In this document: positions 1 through 7,676 of the stretch, in pieces
How positions within the stretch are numbered: position 1 is the first letter of the stretch
Layout of the letters: the number at the start of each line of letters is the position of its first letter
Source of the DNA: CAYJSJ01 sp964373065
Lineage (GTDB): Bacteria > Patescibacteriota > Gracilibacteria > Peribacterales > Peribacteraceae
Reading direction: 5' to 3'
DNA length: 24,131 bases
Assembly (NCBI GenBank): GCA_964373065.1
Contig: CAYJSJ010000019.1
Span: forward strand, 1-24,131
Made by a program: the position numbers and the translations under genes
The notes under the pieces: generated by a model
The model's database searches: none
Told to the model about the DNA's origin: nothing
The model's input: only the letters and a program-made list of their open reading frames with translations

Positions 1-66
1 GATGACTACACTCACGGCGAAAAGTCTTGCCATACTATGCAACCGGAGTGTACGAAGTATTTCCAT
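1..66 (-). CDS. Possible N-terminal fragment of a gene running off the left edge
   Basis: An ATG at 64-66 on the minus strand opens a frame that stays open for 22 codons to the window edge. It begins MEILRTLRLHSMARLFAVSV, a basic start followed by a hydrophobic stretch, as at the start of a signal peptide or membrane anchor. A perfect TATAAT lies about 17 nt upstream. The short leader between them is pyrimidine-rich and ends CCACC before the ATG, very like the leader of sodA in this window. There is no Shine-Dalgarno sequence. The fragment is too short to name a family. The call rests on promoter and leader context and could be a chance frame. Confidence 0.4.
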   Translation of the reverse strand, partial: MEILRTLRLHSMARLFAVSVVI

Positions 67-83
67 GGTGGAGGTGGGAAGAA

Positions 84-89
84 ATTATA
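84..89 (-). promoter_or_regulatory. -10 element for the left-edge gene
   Basis: The minus strand reads TATAAT here. The distance to the ATG at 66 would give a leader of about ten bases. No good -35 hexamer is visible; ATGTTG or TGTTGG 15-16 nt upstream is the nearest. Confidence 0.35.
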
Positions 90-192
90 GGAGGGAATTC
101 TACTCCAACATGCAACAATGCCGCAATGCCTTATAATGGCATGCAGAACACATAATGTGCACTGTGAGAGAGCATAAGGCAGTTGCCGATAC

Positions 193-269
193 TGGCGGGG
201 CTGACGGGACTCGAACCCGCGACCTTCCGCGTGACAGGCGGACGCTCTAACCAACTGAGCTACAACCCC
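193..269 (-). tRNA. tRNA-Asp (anticodon GTC), CCA encoded
   Basis: On the minus strand this folds as a full cloverleaf. The acceptor stem is GGGGTTG with CAGCCCC (one G-U pair). The D arm contains AGCTCAGTTGGTTAGAGC, and the anticodon loop CTGTCAC places GTC at 233-235. The T arm GCGGG-TTCGAGT-CCCGT is standard. The discriminator is G at 196, as expected for tRNA-Asp, and CCA is encoded at 193-195, so the 3' end need not be added by a nucleotidyltransferase. It decodes GAC and GAU. It stands alone; no other tRNA is visible in the window. Confidence 0.97.
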
Positions 270-411
270 AAGTGTGCATGCGAGACCTAGTGAATGATCG
301 AGCATCAAGAAACTCTCGTCACCGTGCTCCAACGTTTCTGAGGAATGCGGTATGACGCTACCAGCGCACGCTTTGCAAAACAATCAAAAACGCAGTATTG
401 CTTCTATTCAC

Positions 412-696
412 TCATGTGGCAGAGAGTCTCTTTTCTGCTTCTCTGTAGACCGAATCTCGCTTGCCTACAAGAAGAACCAAGACGATGAGCTTTTCGTTTC
501 GGACGGCATAGACGATGCGGTAATTCCCAATGCGAAGTGAGCGGAGGTTTTTGAGCGTGTGCCGTAGGGGCTTGCCATACTCTGCCGGATTGCGCGCAAG
601 TTTTGTCTCAATTGCTTCCCGTATGACGGCGACATGTTTTGGGTGAATTTTCCTCAGGTCGTTACGAACCTTCGGGTGGTAGGTGACGGAAAACAT
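412..696 (-). CDS. RelE/ParE-superfamily toxin of a type II toxin-antitoxin pair
   Basis: The 94-residue basic protein has the compact RelE/ParE fold pattern: an N-terminal strand (MFSVTYHPKV), two helices (about 10-36), a YGKPL turn at 40-44, then strands with LRSLRIGNYRIVY (51-63), a hydrophobic strand (69-77) and the closing VGKRDSVY (77-84). Arg52, Arg55, Arg60, Arg80 and Tyr84 are the usual conserved positions. RelE members cleave mRNA in the ribosomal A site, whereas ParE members poison gyrase. The sequence alone does not decide, though the Arg and Tyr pattern favours RelE. It starts 8 nt after the antitoxin stop, so the two are an operon with the antitoxin first. No Shine-Dalgarno is visible, so translational coupling is likely. 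Confidence 0.88.
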   Translation of the reverse strand: MFSVTYHPKVRNDLRKIHPKHVAVIREAIETKLARNPAEYGKPLRHTLKNLRSLRIGNYRIVYAVRNEKLIVLVLLVGKRDSVYREAEKRLSAT

Positions 697-704
697 GTGC
701 AGGG

Positions 705-974
705 TTACGATTTCTTGGTATCCGTTTCAACCGATTTCCAAAAAGCATCGGAAGCGATCGGCTTCAGCCCTCCACCTTCCAGATCTCGGAGGCGTTTCTC
801 CGCCATCTCCACAAGAATACGATCTTCTTCTGCTTCCAGACCTTGCTCCAAAAGGTCAGTCGCCTTTGTTGTCAGCGGAACACTGTCGCGTTCCGCGAGC
901 ATGCGTACGAGGTAGAGTACGTTCTGCGGCAGTGAAAGATTCACCCGTTTGTTGGCTGGTCGCTTGCGTCGCAT
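705..974 (-). CDS. Ribbon-helix-helix antitoxin, partner of the RelE-type toxin
   Basis: This is an 89-residue protein. The N-terminal part (about 8-50: KRVNLSLPQNVLYLVRMLAE, then a second helix) fits a ribbon-helix-helix DNA-binding domain. The C-terminal half is charged and helical, as in the toxin-neutralising tail of RelB-like antitoxins. The frame extends upstream to 1043, but the ATG at 974 is preferred because the RHH motif begins right after it and operator-like repeats lie directly upstream. Such antitoxins dimerise, bind their own promoter and wrap the toxin. The pair could be a chromosomal stability or stress module. Confidence 0.8.
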   Translation of the reverse strand: MRRKRPANKRVNLSLPQNVLYLVRMLAERDSVPLTTKATDLLEQGLEAEEDRILVEMAEKRLRDLEGGGLKPIASDAFWKSVETDTKKS

Positions 975-1002
975 ACTGGAAACAGTGTAACAAGTTTGTA
1001 AC
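975..1002 (-). promoter_or_regulatory. Putative operator of the toxin-antitoxin operon
   Basis: Directly upstream of the antitoxin ATG lies a palindrome ACTG-GAAA-CAGT (975-986), followed by two direct TGTAAC repeats (986-991 and 997-1002) exactly 11 bp apart, about one helical turn. Ribbon-helix-helix repressors typically bind tandem or inverted short sites with such spacing. The operator role is inferred. Confidence 0.4.
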
Positions 1003-1077
1003 GCATCGTCAATCTGCCTTTGGGAATCGATTGGCACCTCCATAGCGGGTGTTCTTGCCGTCGTATACTATTTCCAC

Positions 1078-2894
1078 GTGTTGCACCTTCCCCGCAAACA
1101 TCTCCCATTTCTGATCATCTTCGCAGCCTTCCTCTGCGTGTTTTTCTGGGGGCTCAATCTCGGGTATCTNNNNNNNNNNNNNNNNNNNNNNNNNNNNNNN
1201 NNNNNNNNNNNNNNNNNNNNNNNNNNNNNNNNNNNNNNNNNNNNNNNNNNNNNNNNNNNNNNNNNNNNNTCATGTATTCCGCGCATTTTTGCGGCGGGTT
1301 TCCGGACTACGGAAACCCCGAATCTCTGTACTACTCGCTGCTCCAGTTCCTCGTCCTCTTTCTTGATCTCTGGCTTGCAACGCAAATCTCGATGGCTGTT
1401 GCTATGATCGCGGGGTACGCGGGGTGGTACCTCTTCGGGCGGGACGTCCTCAAGCTTCCGTTGCACTTTGCCCATGTACTCGCGCTCATCGTCATCGCGC
1501 ACGGGTTTTACCTCATGCACATGCTGGCGGGACATGTTTCCTATCAGTCGATTCCGCTTCTCGGGCTTCTATTGTGGCTTCTCTTTGAACGCAGTCCAAA
1601 CTCCCATGGGCTCCTGCTCCGCCGCGCATGCATGTTCGCCCTCGTCTCCGCATATGCACTCTATAGCGGCGGCTACATCGTCGCCGTTATGGGACTTATC
1701 GTCTACGGCATTTTCCTGCCGATAGAACTCGCGGTGCATGCGGGTGCGTGGAGAAGGCGTTTCTTGAGCCTTCTTGAGCGGTCAGTCTGCTTGGGCGCGG
1801 CGGCACTTATGCTCGCCGCGAGCAAGCTCGTTGCCGTGTGGAGCCTCATGCGGTTCTTCCCGCATTTTCTTGGGGTGATGCAGGCTCCGGAGGGTGCAAG
1901 CGGCCTTGCGTACATGCTCAAGGCCTTCTGGGCTGTACCGCAAAGAGACGCTCTTTTTGTGCCATTCGGCATGCCGGATTGGGGAGCCATCCACGAGTAC
2001 AGCATGTACATTTCGCCCGTCATTCTACTGGGGCTTCTTTGCGGATGCTCACTCCTCTTCACGGAGAGGCGGGCTCTGGCGCGGCATGGGAAACGCACGC
2101 TCGCTATCGCACTCTTTTGCCTCGCACTCGTCGTCTTTTTCGCGGGGCTCTCCCGCGGATATGGGACCATCATCACGCCGTTGCTTTCGCTGTCTTTCCT
2201 CCGGTCGTTCAATGTCGTCACGCGTTTTCTCTTTGCATTTTCCCTGTTTCCCATCTGCGTAGGTGTGTGGTGCATAGCGCGGTATGTCCACGAACATGCT
2301 GTTCTCCAAACATTCGGCGAATGGATTGCGCGGGGTGCGGCACTGCTCACACTCCTCGCCTTCCTTGCCGCCTACGGACCGCTCCTGCTCCAAAACACGC
2401 CGCCGCGCACCTTCGAGTACGACAGGTTGCTCTACTTTCTACAGGAGAACAAAGGGTTCCTCGATCTCCAAGTGACGCACATCATCGATATCCGCGGCCG
2501 CGGCCATGCAAGCTTTGTTCCCCTGTTCGCAGGCGGAAACCTAGTATCCTGTTTCGAATCGATCCTCTGGGGTTCACAAAAACCCGATATGCCCGCGCTC
2601 ACTCCCGGTCCGATGCACTTTACGAAGTCCGGCGAGTCCAATCTTTTCAATCCCGCGTGTTTCCAGTACCCGGAGGCGAATAACTGCAAACCCGGCGACC
2701 GCATTGCCAGAGACGACATCGAAAACTTCGAGCGTTTTCTGGGCGGAGAGAAGACGACGTGGAAAATGTCACTCTTGCAGCATGCGGCGAACTGGCTGAG
2801 CCTTGGTACGTTGCTTGCTTGCCTCATGGGCATCCTTCCACAGAGCGTGGTGTCTTGCATGCGTCGTCTTTGGTTGAAGCAAAAAAATTCCTGA
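1078..2894 (+). CDS. Polytopic membrane protein, possibly GT-C/YfhO-like, interrupted by an assembly gap
   Basis: A hydrophobic protein with roughly ten predicted transmembrane segments. Before the gap the frame starts at GTG 1078 (or TTG 1081) and reads one signal-anchor-like helix (LPFLIIFAAFLCVFFWGLNL). After the gap a different frame continues to TGA at 2892-2894, which is expected when the 100 N are a placeholder. The part after the gap has many aromatic-rich helices, a periplasmic-type loop starting GFPDYGNPESLYYS, and a C-terminal soluble domain (about 130 residues) before a last helix and a basic tail. The layout resembles GT-C fold glycosyltransferases or YfhO-like proteins acting on lipid-linked sugars, but no diagnostic motif is visible. 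A TATACT lies 9 nt before the GTG, so the transcript may be almost leaderless. Confidence 0.7.
1170..1269. other. Scaffold gap of 100 N
   Basis: Exactly 100 N, a conventional placeholder for unknown length. The reading frame of the membrane protein differs on the two sides, so the true length is not 100. Confidence 0.98.
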
Positions 2895-2935
2895 CGAAGC
2901 AGGAGGTGTGCTCAGATGCCTTGGAATATTTTCGG

Positions 2936-3721
2936 TTAGGAAGCAGCTGACACGCGCTTGCGGCGATTATGAGCTCTTTTGCCGGGGGCAACACCATCAT
3001 TCCGGAGACGCCTTTTCCATTTTTTATGATTCTGAATAATGCGATTCCATTCGATGATCATCGTTTTCGGATTGTATGTGCCTTCCAACCTACCCTCTGT
3101 TGATAGCCGGAGTGCAACAACTGTTCTGCCGTCGCTTTGCGCATCACCTTTCCATTGAATCAGACCACTTGAATGTACAAGAAGTTTTCCGTCTTTCATC
3201 ATTTCTAAGCACTTTTTTACGGCTGTAGCAACAATTTGAGGGTCAGAAATTTTCTTTCCAATGTGTATCTCGATATTCCCGTTATCATGTTCTTTGAAAG
3301 TTATAAGTTTGTTATCTATGGAGAAACCAACGACAGGGAATATGCCATTCTTTACTTTCAGATGTTTCGGCCCAAGCATCACTTTCGTTTCTGTACAAAG
3401 AGGTTCTTTCGGTTGCGGTGGATTAAGTAAATGCTGAAGTTGTGCGCGTGACGAGGCATCTTCAGTCTCAAGAAATGCATCGAGTATGTCTAATTCTTTC
3501 TGTAGATTATTCACGATGTATGTATCGAGGTTTTCATGGATATGCGCTGCCGCATGTGTGAGAATGGTACCTATAGCTTCCAATGCAGCTTCATCCCCTT
3601 CATCGAGGAGTTGATAAGAGTTTGTATTTTCAATATGACCGAGCAGTTGAAGGATTTCTACATTCCGCTTATTATTTACGATACCTTCCGATTGTTGTGT
3701 GTGTTCATGTGAAGACATCAT
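2936..3721 (-). CDS. Hypothetical protein, 261 aa
   Basis: I do not recognise this family. The N-terminal 100 residues are acidic and helical (IGTILTHAAAHIHENLDTYI, then LQKELDILDAFLETEDA). The middle (about 115-210) looks like an alpha/beta domain with strands such as LKVKNGIFPVVGFSI and NGNIEIHIG. The last 50 residues are strongly basic (KKWKRRLRN, KRAHNRRKR), suggesting nucleic-acid contact. No signal peptide or membrane helix is visible. It starts at the first of two adjacent ATG codons (3719-3721; 3716-3718 is equally possible). It has the best promoter in the window just upstream, overlapped by an inverted repeat, so it is probably expressed alone and regulated. It is lower in GC than the flanking genes. 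Confidence 0.7.
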   Translation of the reverse strand: MMSSHEHTQQSEGIVNNKRNVEILQLLGHIENTNSYQLLDEGDEAALEAIGTILTHAAAHIHENLDTYIVNNLQKELDILDAFLETEDASSRAQLQHLLNPPQPKEPLCTETKVMLGPKHLKVKNGIFPVVGFSIDNKLITFKEHDNGNIEIHIGKKISDPQIVATAVKKCLEMMKDGKLLVHSSGLIQWKGDAQSDGRTVVALRLSTEGRLEGTYNPKTMIIEWNRIIQNHKKWKRRLRNDGVAPGKRAHNRRKRVSAAS

Positions 3722-3749
3722 TCATTGTTGTGTAAGTGTGTTAAATAAT

Positions 3750-3778
3750 ATTATACAACAATTTAAATAAGTTGTAAA
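3750..3778 (-). promoter_or_regulatory. Strong sigma-70-type promoter with overlapping inverted repeat
   Basis: The minus strand reads TTTACA (3773-3778), a 17-bp spacer, then TATAAT (3750-3755). An inverted repeat TACAAC (3754-3759) and GTTGTA (3771-3776), with 11 bp between the arms, covers the spacer, which is a typical place for a repressor. It drives the 261-aa gene. Repression is inferred. Confidence 0.65.
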
Positions 3779-3781
3779 TAC

Positions 3782-3809
3782 TTGAATTCTCCTCTAAAAG
3801 GGGTAATTT
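3782..3809 (+). promoter_or_regulatory. Possible promoter of the 73-aa gene
   Basis: TTGAAT (3782-3787), a 16-bp spacer and TAATTT (3804-3809) lie 22 bp before the ATG at 3832, back to back with the promoter of the divergent gene. Both hexamers are imperfect. Confidence 0.4.
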
Positions 3810-3831
3810 CACTTCGCTTCCTCACACCGTT

Positions 3832-4053
3832 ATGCCTGAATCCTTTGATCCCAAATTCCACATTCTCAGTATCATCATTCCCGGTATTGCACGGCAATGT
3901 GGTTCGGGAGAACTGAGCAGCACCGATCAAAAATCCGTTGAGCAAGAACTTCATCGACGTTTCGATGGTCAAACGGTGACTGGTGAAGAGATCCATAGAG
4001 CTGCAACTACGCTTGTGCATCAATATGAAAGCATTTTTCACCCCGCTCGCTGA
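3832..4053 (+). CDS. Small hypothetical protein, 73 aa
   Basis: An unrecognised soluble small protein beginning MPESFDPKFHILSIIIPGIA, with a polar helical second half (SSTDQKSVEQELHRRFD). It is followed by a stop 9 nt before the converging end of gatA. It is preferred over the overlapping minus-strand frame (3763-4041) because its composition is protein-like and it has a promoter and a pyrimidine-rich leader like other genes here. Function unknown. Confidence 0.5.
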   Translation: MPESFDPKFHILSIIIPGIARQCGSGELSSTDQKSVEQELHRRFDGQTVTGEEIHRAATTLVHQYESIFHPAR

Positions 4054-4066
4054 GTAGCGAACTCAG
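4050..4066. terminator. Weak hairpin between converging genes
   Basis: CTGAGT-agcga-ACTCAG overlaps both stop codons. An alternative hairpin TCGCT-gagt-AGCGA (4047-4060) uses the same bases. A T run (4075-4080) lies on the plus strand but about 8 nt after the stem, so this is not a textbook terminator. Confidence 0.3.
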
Positions 4067-5529
4067 AGAGGAGGTTTTTTCGTATGCCACTCTGTCGCCT
4101 TCTCATACGCGTGTGCGATGCGGAGTATGGTTTCTTCGCCCCACTGCGGCCCCATAATTTGGAGCCCCAAAGGTAACGCAGGCGTACTTCCCTGCGCGGT
4201 GGAAAAACCGCAAGGTACGGAGATCGCCGGTATACCCGCCATGACCTGCGGAGCAAGATAAATGTCTTCCAAGTACATAGAAACAGGGTCGCCTTCGTGC
4301 GCGCCGATTGTGAACGCGGGAGTCGGCGAAACGGGACCGATGATCGCATCCACCTTCGTAAACGCCGCGTCGAAGTCCTGTTTGATGAGCGTGCGTACCT
4401 TGAGTGCTTGTCGGTAGTACGCATCGTAGTATCCTGCGGAGAGCGCGTACGTCCCTATCATAATGCGGCGCTTTACCTCCGCCCCGAACCCTTCGGTTCT
4501 GACCTGATGGTAATACTCTACAAGATGGGACGAATGATCGTTATTCTCCATTTTGACCGTGTGACCGAATCGGATACCGTCGAATCGTGCCATATTGGAG
4601 CTCACTTCGCACGGGCAGAGCACGTAGTAACAGGGAGTTCCGTATTCCGAGTACGGCAAGCTGATGTCGATGATTGTTGCGCCAAGCCCTTTGAGCACTT
4701 CTGCAGCATCGAAAACAGATTGCCGGATTTCTTCATTCATCCCTTTCACAAAGTACTCTTTGGCAATACCGATCTTCATTCCTTTTACGTTTCCCGTCAG
4801 AGTTTTTGTGAAATCAGGAACAGGGACGTCACCGGTAGTCGCGTCCATTGGGTCCTTCCCCGCGATCGATTGCAATACAAACGCCAGATCTTCTACGGTT
4901 TTACAGATCGGTCCGATCGTATCGAGGCTGCTGGCCATACTCATGACGCCGTACCGACTCGTGCGCCCGTAGGTTGGTCGAATGCCGGCGATGTTACAGA
5001 AGGCCGCAGGCTGGCGGATGGATCCTCCCGTATCCGTTCCGAGTGCAAAGATGCTCATATCTGCGGCTACTCCGGCGGCACTCCCGCCCGATGAGCCGCC
5101 GGCGACGCGCTCTGTGTCCCAAGGGTTGCGCGTCACCCCGTAGCAGGAAGTTTCGGTGCTTGCACCCATGGTGAATTCGTCGGTGTTTGCCTTGCCAATC
5201 GAGATTGCGCCGGCAGCCTTCAGTCTCTTCGTCGTCGTTGAGTCAAAAGGGGGTACGTAGTCTTTATTTCTGAGGACATTCGAGCATGCCGTGGTGGGGA
5301 TGCCCTCTTCGCAGAAGACATCTTTGGCGAGGTAGGGGATGCCTGCGAGAGGAGAATCGAAGACTCCTTTGGAATCAATCTTTTTGGCTTCGTCTAAGGC
5401 TCTTTCAAAATTCTGATGCACAACAGCATGCAAGGTTCCATCCACCGATTCTATCCGCTGGATGCATGCACGCGTAAGTTCCACGGAAGAAATTTCCTTC
5501 GCGTTCAGTTTGCTATGAGCCTCTGCAAT
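4063..5529 (-). CDS. gatA: Glutamyl-tRNA(Gln)/aspartyl-tRNA(Asn) amidotransferase subunit A
   Basis: GatA hydrolyses glutamine and passes ammonia to GatB for amidation of Glu-tRNA(Gln) or Asp-tRNA(Asn). The amidase signature is complete: catalytic Lys in IPYLAKDVF (Lys69), cis-Ser in AGGSSGGSAAG (Ser146) and nucleophile Ser in GTDTGGSIRQP (Ser170), numbered from the ATT at 5527-5529. The first ordinary start in frame is GTG at 5482-5484 (473 aa). However, GatA-like sequence continues upstream of it (TIAEAHSKLNAKEISSVEL), matching the usual N-terminal helix. No ATG, GTG or TTG lies between it and the gatC stop (5572-5574), which is in the same frame. An ATT start gives 488 aa, the normal family length, and follows a CACC-ending leader like other genes here. 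The start is therefore inferred; the identity is certain. gatB is not in the window. Confidence 0.95.
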   Translation of the reverse strand: MAEAHSKLNAKEISSVELTRACIQRIESVDGTLHAVVHQNFERALDEAKKIDSKGVFDSPLAGIPYLAKDVFCEEGIPTTACSNVLRNKDYVPPFDSTTTKRLKAAGAISIGKANTDEFTMGASTETSCYGVTRNPWDTERVAGGSSGGSAAGVAADMSIFALGTDTGGSIRQPAAFCNIAGIRPTYGRTSRYGVMSMASSLDTIGPICKTVEDLAFVLQSIAGKDPMDATTGDVPVPDFTKTLTGNVKGMKIGIAKEYFVKGMNEEIRQSVFDAAEVLKGLGATIIDISLPYSEYGTPCYYVLCPCEVSSNMARFDGIRFGHTVKMENNDHSSHLVEYYHQVRTEGFGAEVKRRIMIGTYALSAGYYDAYYRQALKVRTLIKQDFDAAFTKVDAIIGPVSPTPAFTIGAHEGDPVSMYLEDIYLAPQVMAGIPAISVPCGFSTAQGSTPALPLGLQIMGPQWGEETILRIAHAYEKATEWHTKKPPL

Positions 5530-5571
5530 GGTGAGGGTGTGGAGCGTGGGGAGGGGGGTAGGGATGGAGGA

Positions 5572-5871
5572 TTATCCGTGGGCGGAAGGTGTTTGGATCT
5601 GGTGATCTAGAATCGGCAGCGGACTGCATGCGAGGAGCACCGCTGCATCGGTACTATCCTCCTGTGTCAGTCGATCCTCACGGAACACATTGGAAAGACC
5701 GGTGGCCTGAGGAGTAGGTTCCACGTTTGTCGTATCCACTTCTGTAAGCTTTTCTACGAAAGCCAGGATGCTTGTCAGTTCTTTGCTATACTTCGTTACT
5801 TCCGCATCCGAAAGACTGAGCCTGCAGAGCTTTGCGATATGCCGAACGTCATCTCTGGAAAGGCTTGTCAT
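5572..5871 (-). CDS. gatC: Glu/Asp-tRNA amidotransferase subunit C
   Basis: A 99-residue protein with the GatC pattern: LSRDDVRHIAKLCRLSLSDA at the start, an amphipathic helix, then LTEVDTTNVEPT and NVFREDRLTQ. GatC is a small wrap-around subunit that stabilises the GatA-GatB pair. Start at ATG 5869-5871; the frame is open further upstream but loses family similarity. It precedes gatA on the same strand and in the same frame, separated from it by one TAA and 42 further nucleotides before the proposed gatA start. No Shine-Dalgarno precedes it. It is divergent from rnpA, with a palindromic repeat between them. Confidence 0.93.
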   Translation of the reverse strand: MTSLSRDDVRHIAKLCRLSLSDAEVTKYSKELTSILAFVEKLTEVDTTNVEPTPQATGLSNVFREDRLTQEDSTDAAVLLACSPLPILDHQIQTPSAHG

Positions 5872-5904
5872 AATCGAATGGCAGCATAACGAAAATACCA
5901 GAAA

Positions 5905-5976
5905 GGGGTAAGGGAATAGGGATGTGTATGTAGGGTTTTTATTGCTCCTAATCCCTAATCCCTTAATACTAATCCC
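5905..5976. repeat. REP-like imperfect palindrome, copy A
   Basis: The arms at 5909-5923 and 5951-5965 are complementary at 14 of 15 positions (TAAGGGA/TAGGGAT type), and the element ends with TACTAATCCC. Copies B (17869-17949) and C (23479-23550) share that core and the G-rich/C-rich arm design. It fills the gap between divergent gatC and rnpA. Confidence 0.6.
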
Positions 5977-5978
5977 AT

Positions 5979-6341
5979 ATGCAGCTCTCCCGCCTCCGCG
6001 GCCGCAAGGTGAATGATTACATTCGTCGCAATGGCAGGCTCTGGAAAGGAAAATCCATGGTGATCCGCTGGATGCCGGGTGCTCCGCGTCATCCGAGTGT
6101 CGATCGGAAGGCATCTGCAATCTACTTGGGTACGGCTGCTTCGGCGAAGCTCCACAAATCTGCAGTCAAAAGAAATCGCATGCGCAGGCGGTGTCGCGAG
6201 GCTTTTCGCATCGCCATACGAGAGATGAAGGATGTTCCCCCTCTGCAACTCCTCGTCAGCCCCCGCATTGCCAGCCTGCACGCGGATTTTCCCGTGATTC
6301 AGGAGGATGTCCGGAGGTTTTTTTCTATCTCCCTTGGGTGA
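5979..6341 (+). CDS. rnpA: Ribonuclease P protein component
   Basis: A 120-residue very basic protein. The family signature (K)SAVKRNRMRRRCREAFR occupies 60-77, with the RNR motif at 65-67 that contacts the P RNA. The N-terminal half forms the strands that bind the pre-tRNA leader. It partners the rnpB RNA to mature tRNA 5' ends. The ATG at 5979 directly follows copy A of the palindromic repeat. yidC follows 111 bp later, the conserved rnpA-yidC order. The usual upstream rpmH (ribosomal protein L34) is absent, with divergent gatC in its place. Confidence 0.93.
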   Translation: MQLSRLRGRKVNDYIRRNGRLWKGKSMVIRWMPGAPRHPSVDRKASAIYLGTAASAKLHKSAVKRNRMRRRCREAFRIAIREMKDVPPLQLLVSPRIASLHADFPVIQEDVRRFFSISLG

Positions 6342-6420
6342 TTATGCTAGCATGCGTTGGAGATTTTCATGGTGTTCGGTTTCTTTTGTCTCTTGTTTCT
6401 CACATGCTTTTTTCCAACAA

Positions 6421-6444
6421 CCTAGCAACATAGCAACCTAGCAA
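6421..6444 (+). repeat. Octamer tandem repeat before yidC
   Basis: Three units of 8 nt: CCTAGCAA, CATAGCAA, CCTAGCAA, ending 8 nt before the yidC ATG. It occupies the position where a ribosome-binding site would be expected. Confidence 0.75.
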
Positions 6445-6452
6445 CGCATTCC

Positions 6453-7661
6453 ATGATTGAATCCAAAACTCGCTCCGGCCAACTTCTGCAGTTTTTGGCG
6501 ATATTTGCACTGGTGTACTTGCTTACGCAAATGGCATTCAAGTACATATTCCCAAGCCAGTTTGACCCAAGCGAACAAAAGTCCGGCATCGTGCTGGAGG
6601 CGCAAGACAGTACGGTGAAGGGGGAGCATCACCCCGTCCTCCTTATCCGCAATCATACCGACAAAGATTTGCCCCTTCCCGACCGCTGCCCCATGCCGCC
6701 GGTGCATGTCTGGATGCTGGAACGTAATGGTGAAAAGAGACAGCTCCTTACAGAGGAAACGGCTCTGCCGTGCGTACCGCTGACCTTGGTAACGGCGGGA
6801 GAAACGGCAACGGTAAGCCTTGCTCCGTGGAAGTATTCTCTCTTCGGCGAGTATGGCCGTTACGAAGTCGCGCTACCCTCGGACCCCGAAATTTCCTCTG
6901 CATTCTCCATCTACGAAGCTGGTGTACCGACGCAGATCTTTCGAACATTTATCAGTAAACCTCTGCTCAACGGGCTCGTCTTCATCGCATCGCACATGCC
7001 GGGGTATAGCCTCGGTCTCGCCATCATTCTGCTCACCATCCTCGTAAAGCTGATCCTCTTTATCCCCACGCAGCATGCCATGGAGGGTCAGCGCAAAATG
7101 CAGGCCGTACAGCCGAAGATGGATGCGCTCAAAGCGAAGTACAAAGACGATCCGAAGAAGATGCAGGAGGCAACCATGAAGATCTGGAAGGAACACAAAA
7201 TAAATCCCATGCAGTCGTGTCTGCCCATCCTCATTCAATTCCCTATCCTGATCGGGCTTTTCTATACCATCCAAGACGGTTCGGTTTTGGCACTCTCGCG
7301 CCATCTTCTGTATGAGCAGTACATCGATCTTTCATGGAGTTTCGGTACGTATTTTCTGGGAATGGATCTCACAAAACCGAATATTGCCGTTATGCCGCTG
7401 CTCCTTGTTATTCTGCAGTTTGCGCAGATGAAACTTGCATTTGCCATGAGTGATCGCAAGAAGGCGAAGCAGAGTGAGAAGGTAAAGAAAACAGAGGCAA
7501 TGAGCCAGCAGGAAGTGCAGCAGCGCGTGATGCTCTATGGTCTCCCGCTCATGATCGGTTTCTTTGCCATCAACTTCCCGGCCGCTGTATCGCTCTATTG
7601 GGGAGTTTCCACGGTCTTCGGGATAGTGCAGCAGGTGTATGTGAATAGGAAAGACTTATAG
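6453..7661 (+). CDS. yidC: Membrane protein insertase YidC/Oxa1 family
   Basis: A 402-aa insertase that moves proteins into the cytoplasmic membrane with or without SecYEG. TM1 lies at about 11-28. An extracytoplasmic beta-rich domain of about 135 residues follows (30-165). The conserved core starts with LLNGLVFIAS (171) and TM2 (about 185-204). After it come the cytoplasmic helical hairpin (about 208-250), the signature LPILIQFPILIGLF (257-270) and C-terminal FPAAVSLYW (375-383). The residue aligned with the groove arginine of Gram-positive and E. coli YidC appears to be Lys199 (ILVKLILF). The outer domain is longer than in typical Gram-positive YidC (about 260-290 aa) but shorter than in E. 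coli YidC (548 aa). The start is ATG 6453, and the leader holds a tandem octamer repeat but no Shine-Dalgarno. Confidence 0.94.
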   Translation: MIESKTRSGQLLQFLAIFALVYLLTQMAFKYIFPSQFDPSEQKSGIVLEAQDSTVKGEHHPVLLIRNHTDKDLPLPDRCPMPPVHVWMLERNGEKRQLLTEETALPCVPLTLVTAGETATVSLAPWKYSLFGEYGRYEVALPSDPEISSAFSIYEAGVPTQIFRTFISKPLLNGLVFIASHMPGYSLGLAIILLTILVKLILFIPTQHAMEGQRKMQAVQPKMDALKAKYKDDPKKMQEATMKIWKEHKINPMQSCLPILIQFPILIGLFYTIQDGSVLALSRHLLYEQYIDLSWSFGTYFLGMDLTKPNIAVMPLLLVILQFAQMKLAFAMSDRKKAKQSEKVKKTEAMSQQEVQQRVMLYGLPLMIGFFAINFPAAVSLYWGVSTVFGIVQQVYVNRKDL

Positions 7662-7676
7662 CCGTTTACTGGCTTT

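Noticed and set aside
1838..2683. A 281-codon frame within the membrane protein gene
   Set aside because: Cys/His/Arg/Pro-rich low-quality protein in an alternative frame of a clear polytopic membrane protein.
5540..5570. G-quadruplex in the gatC-gatA junction
   Set aside because: G runs are on the non-transcribed-sense side and first loop is too long for a good motif; the mRNA is C-rich here.
5872..6120. Upstream extension of the gatC frame
   Set aside because: It overlaps divergent rnpA and the palindromic repeat and lacks GatC similarity.
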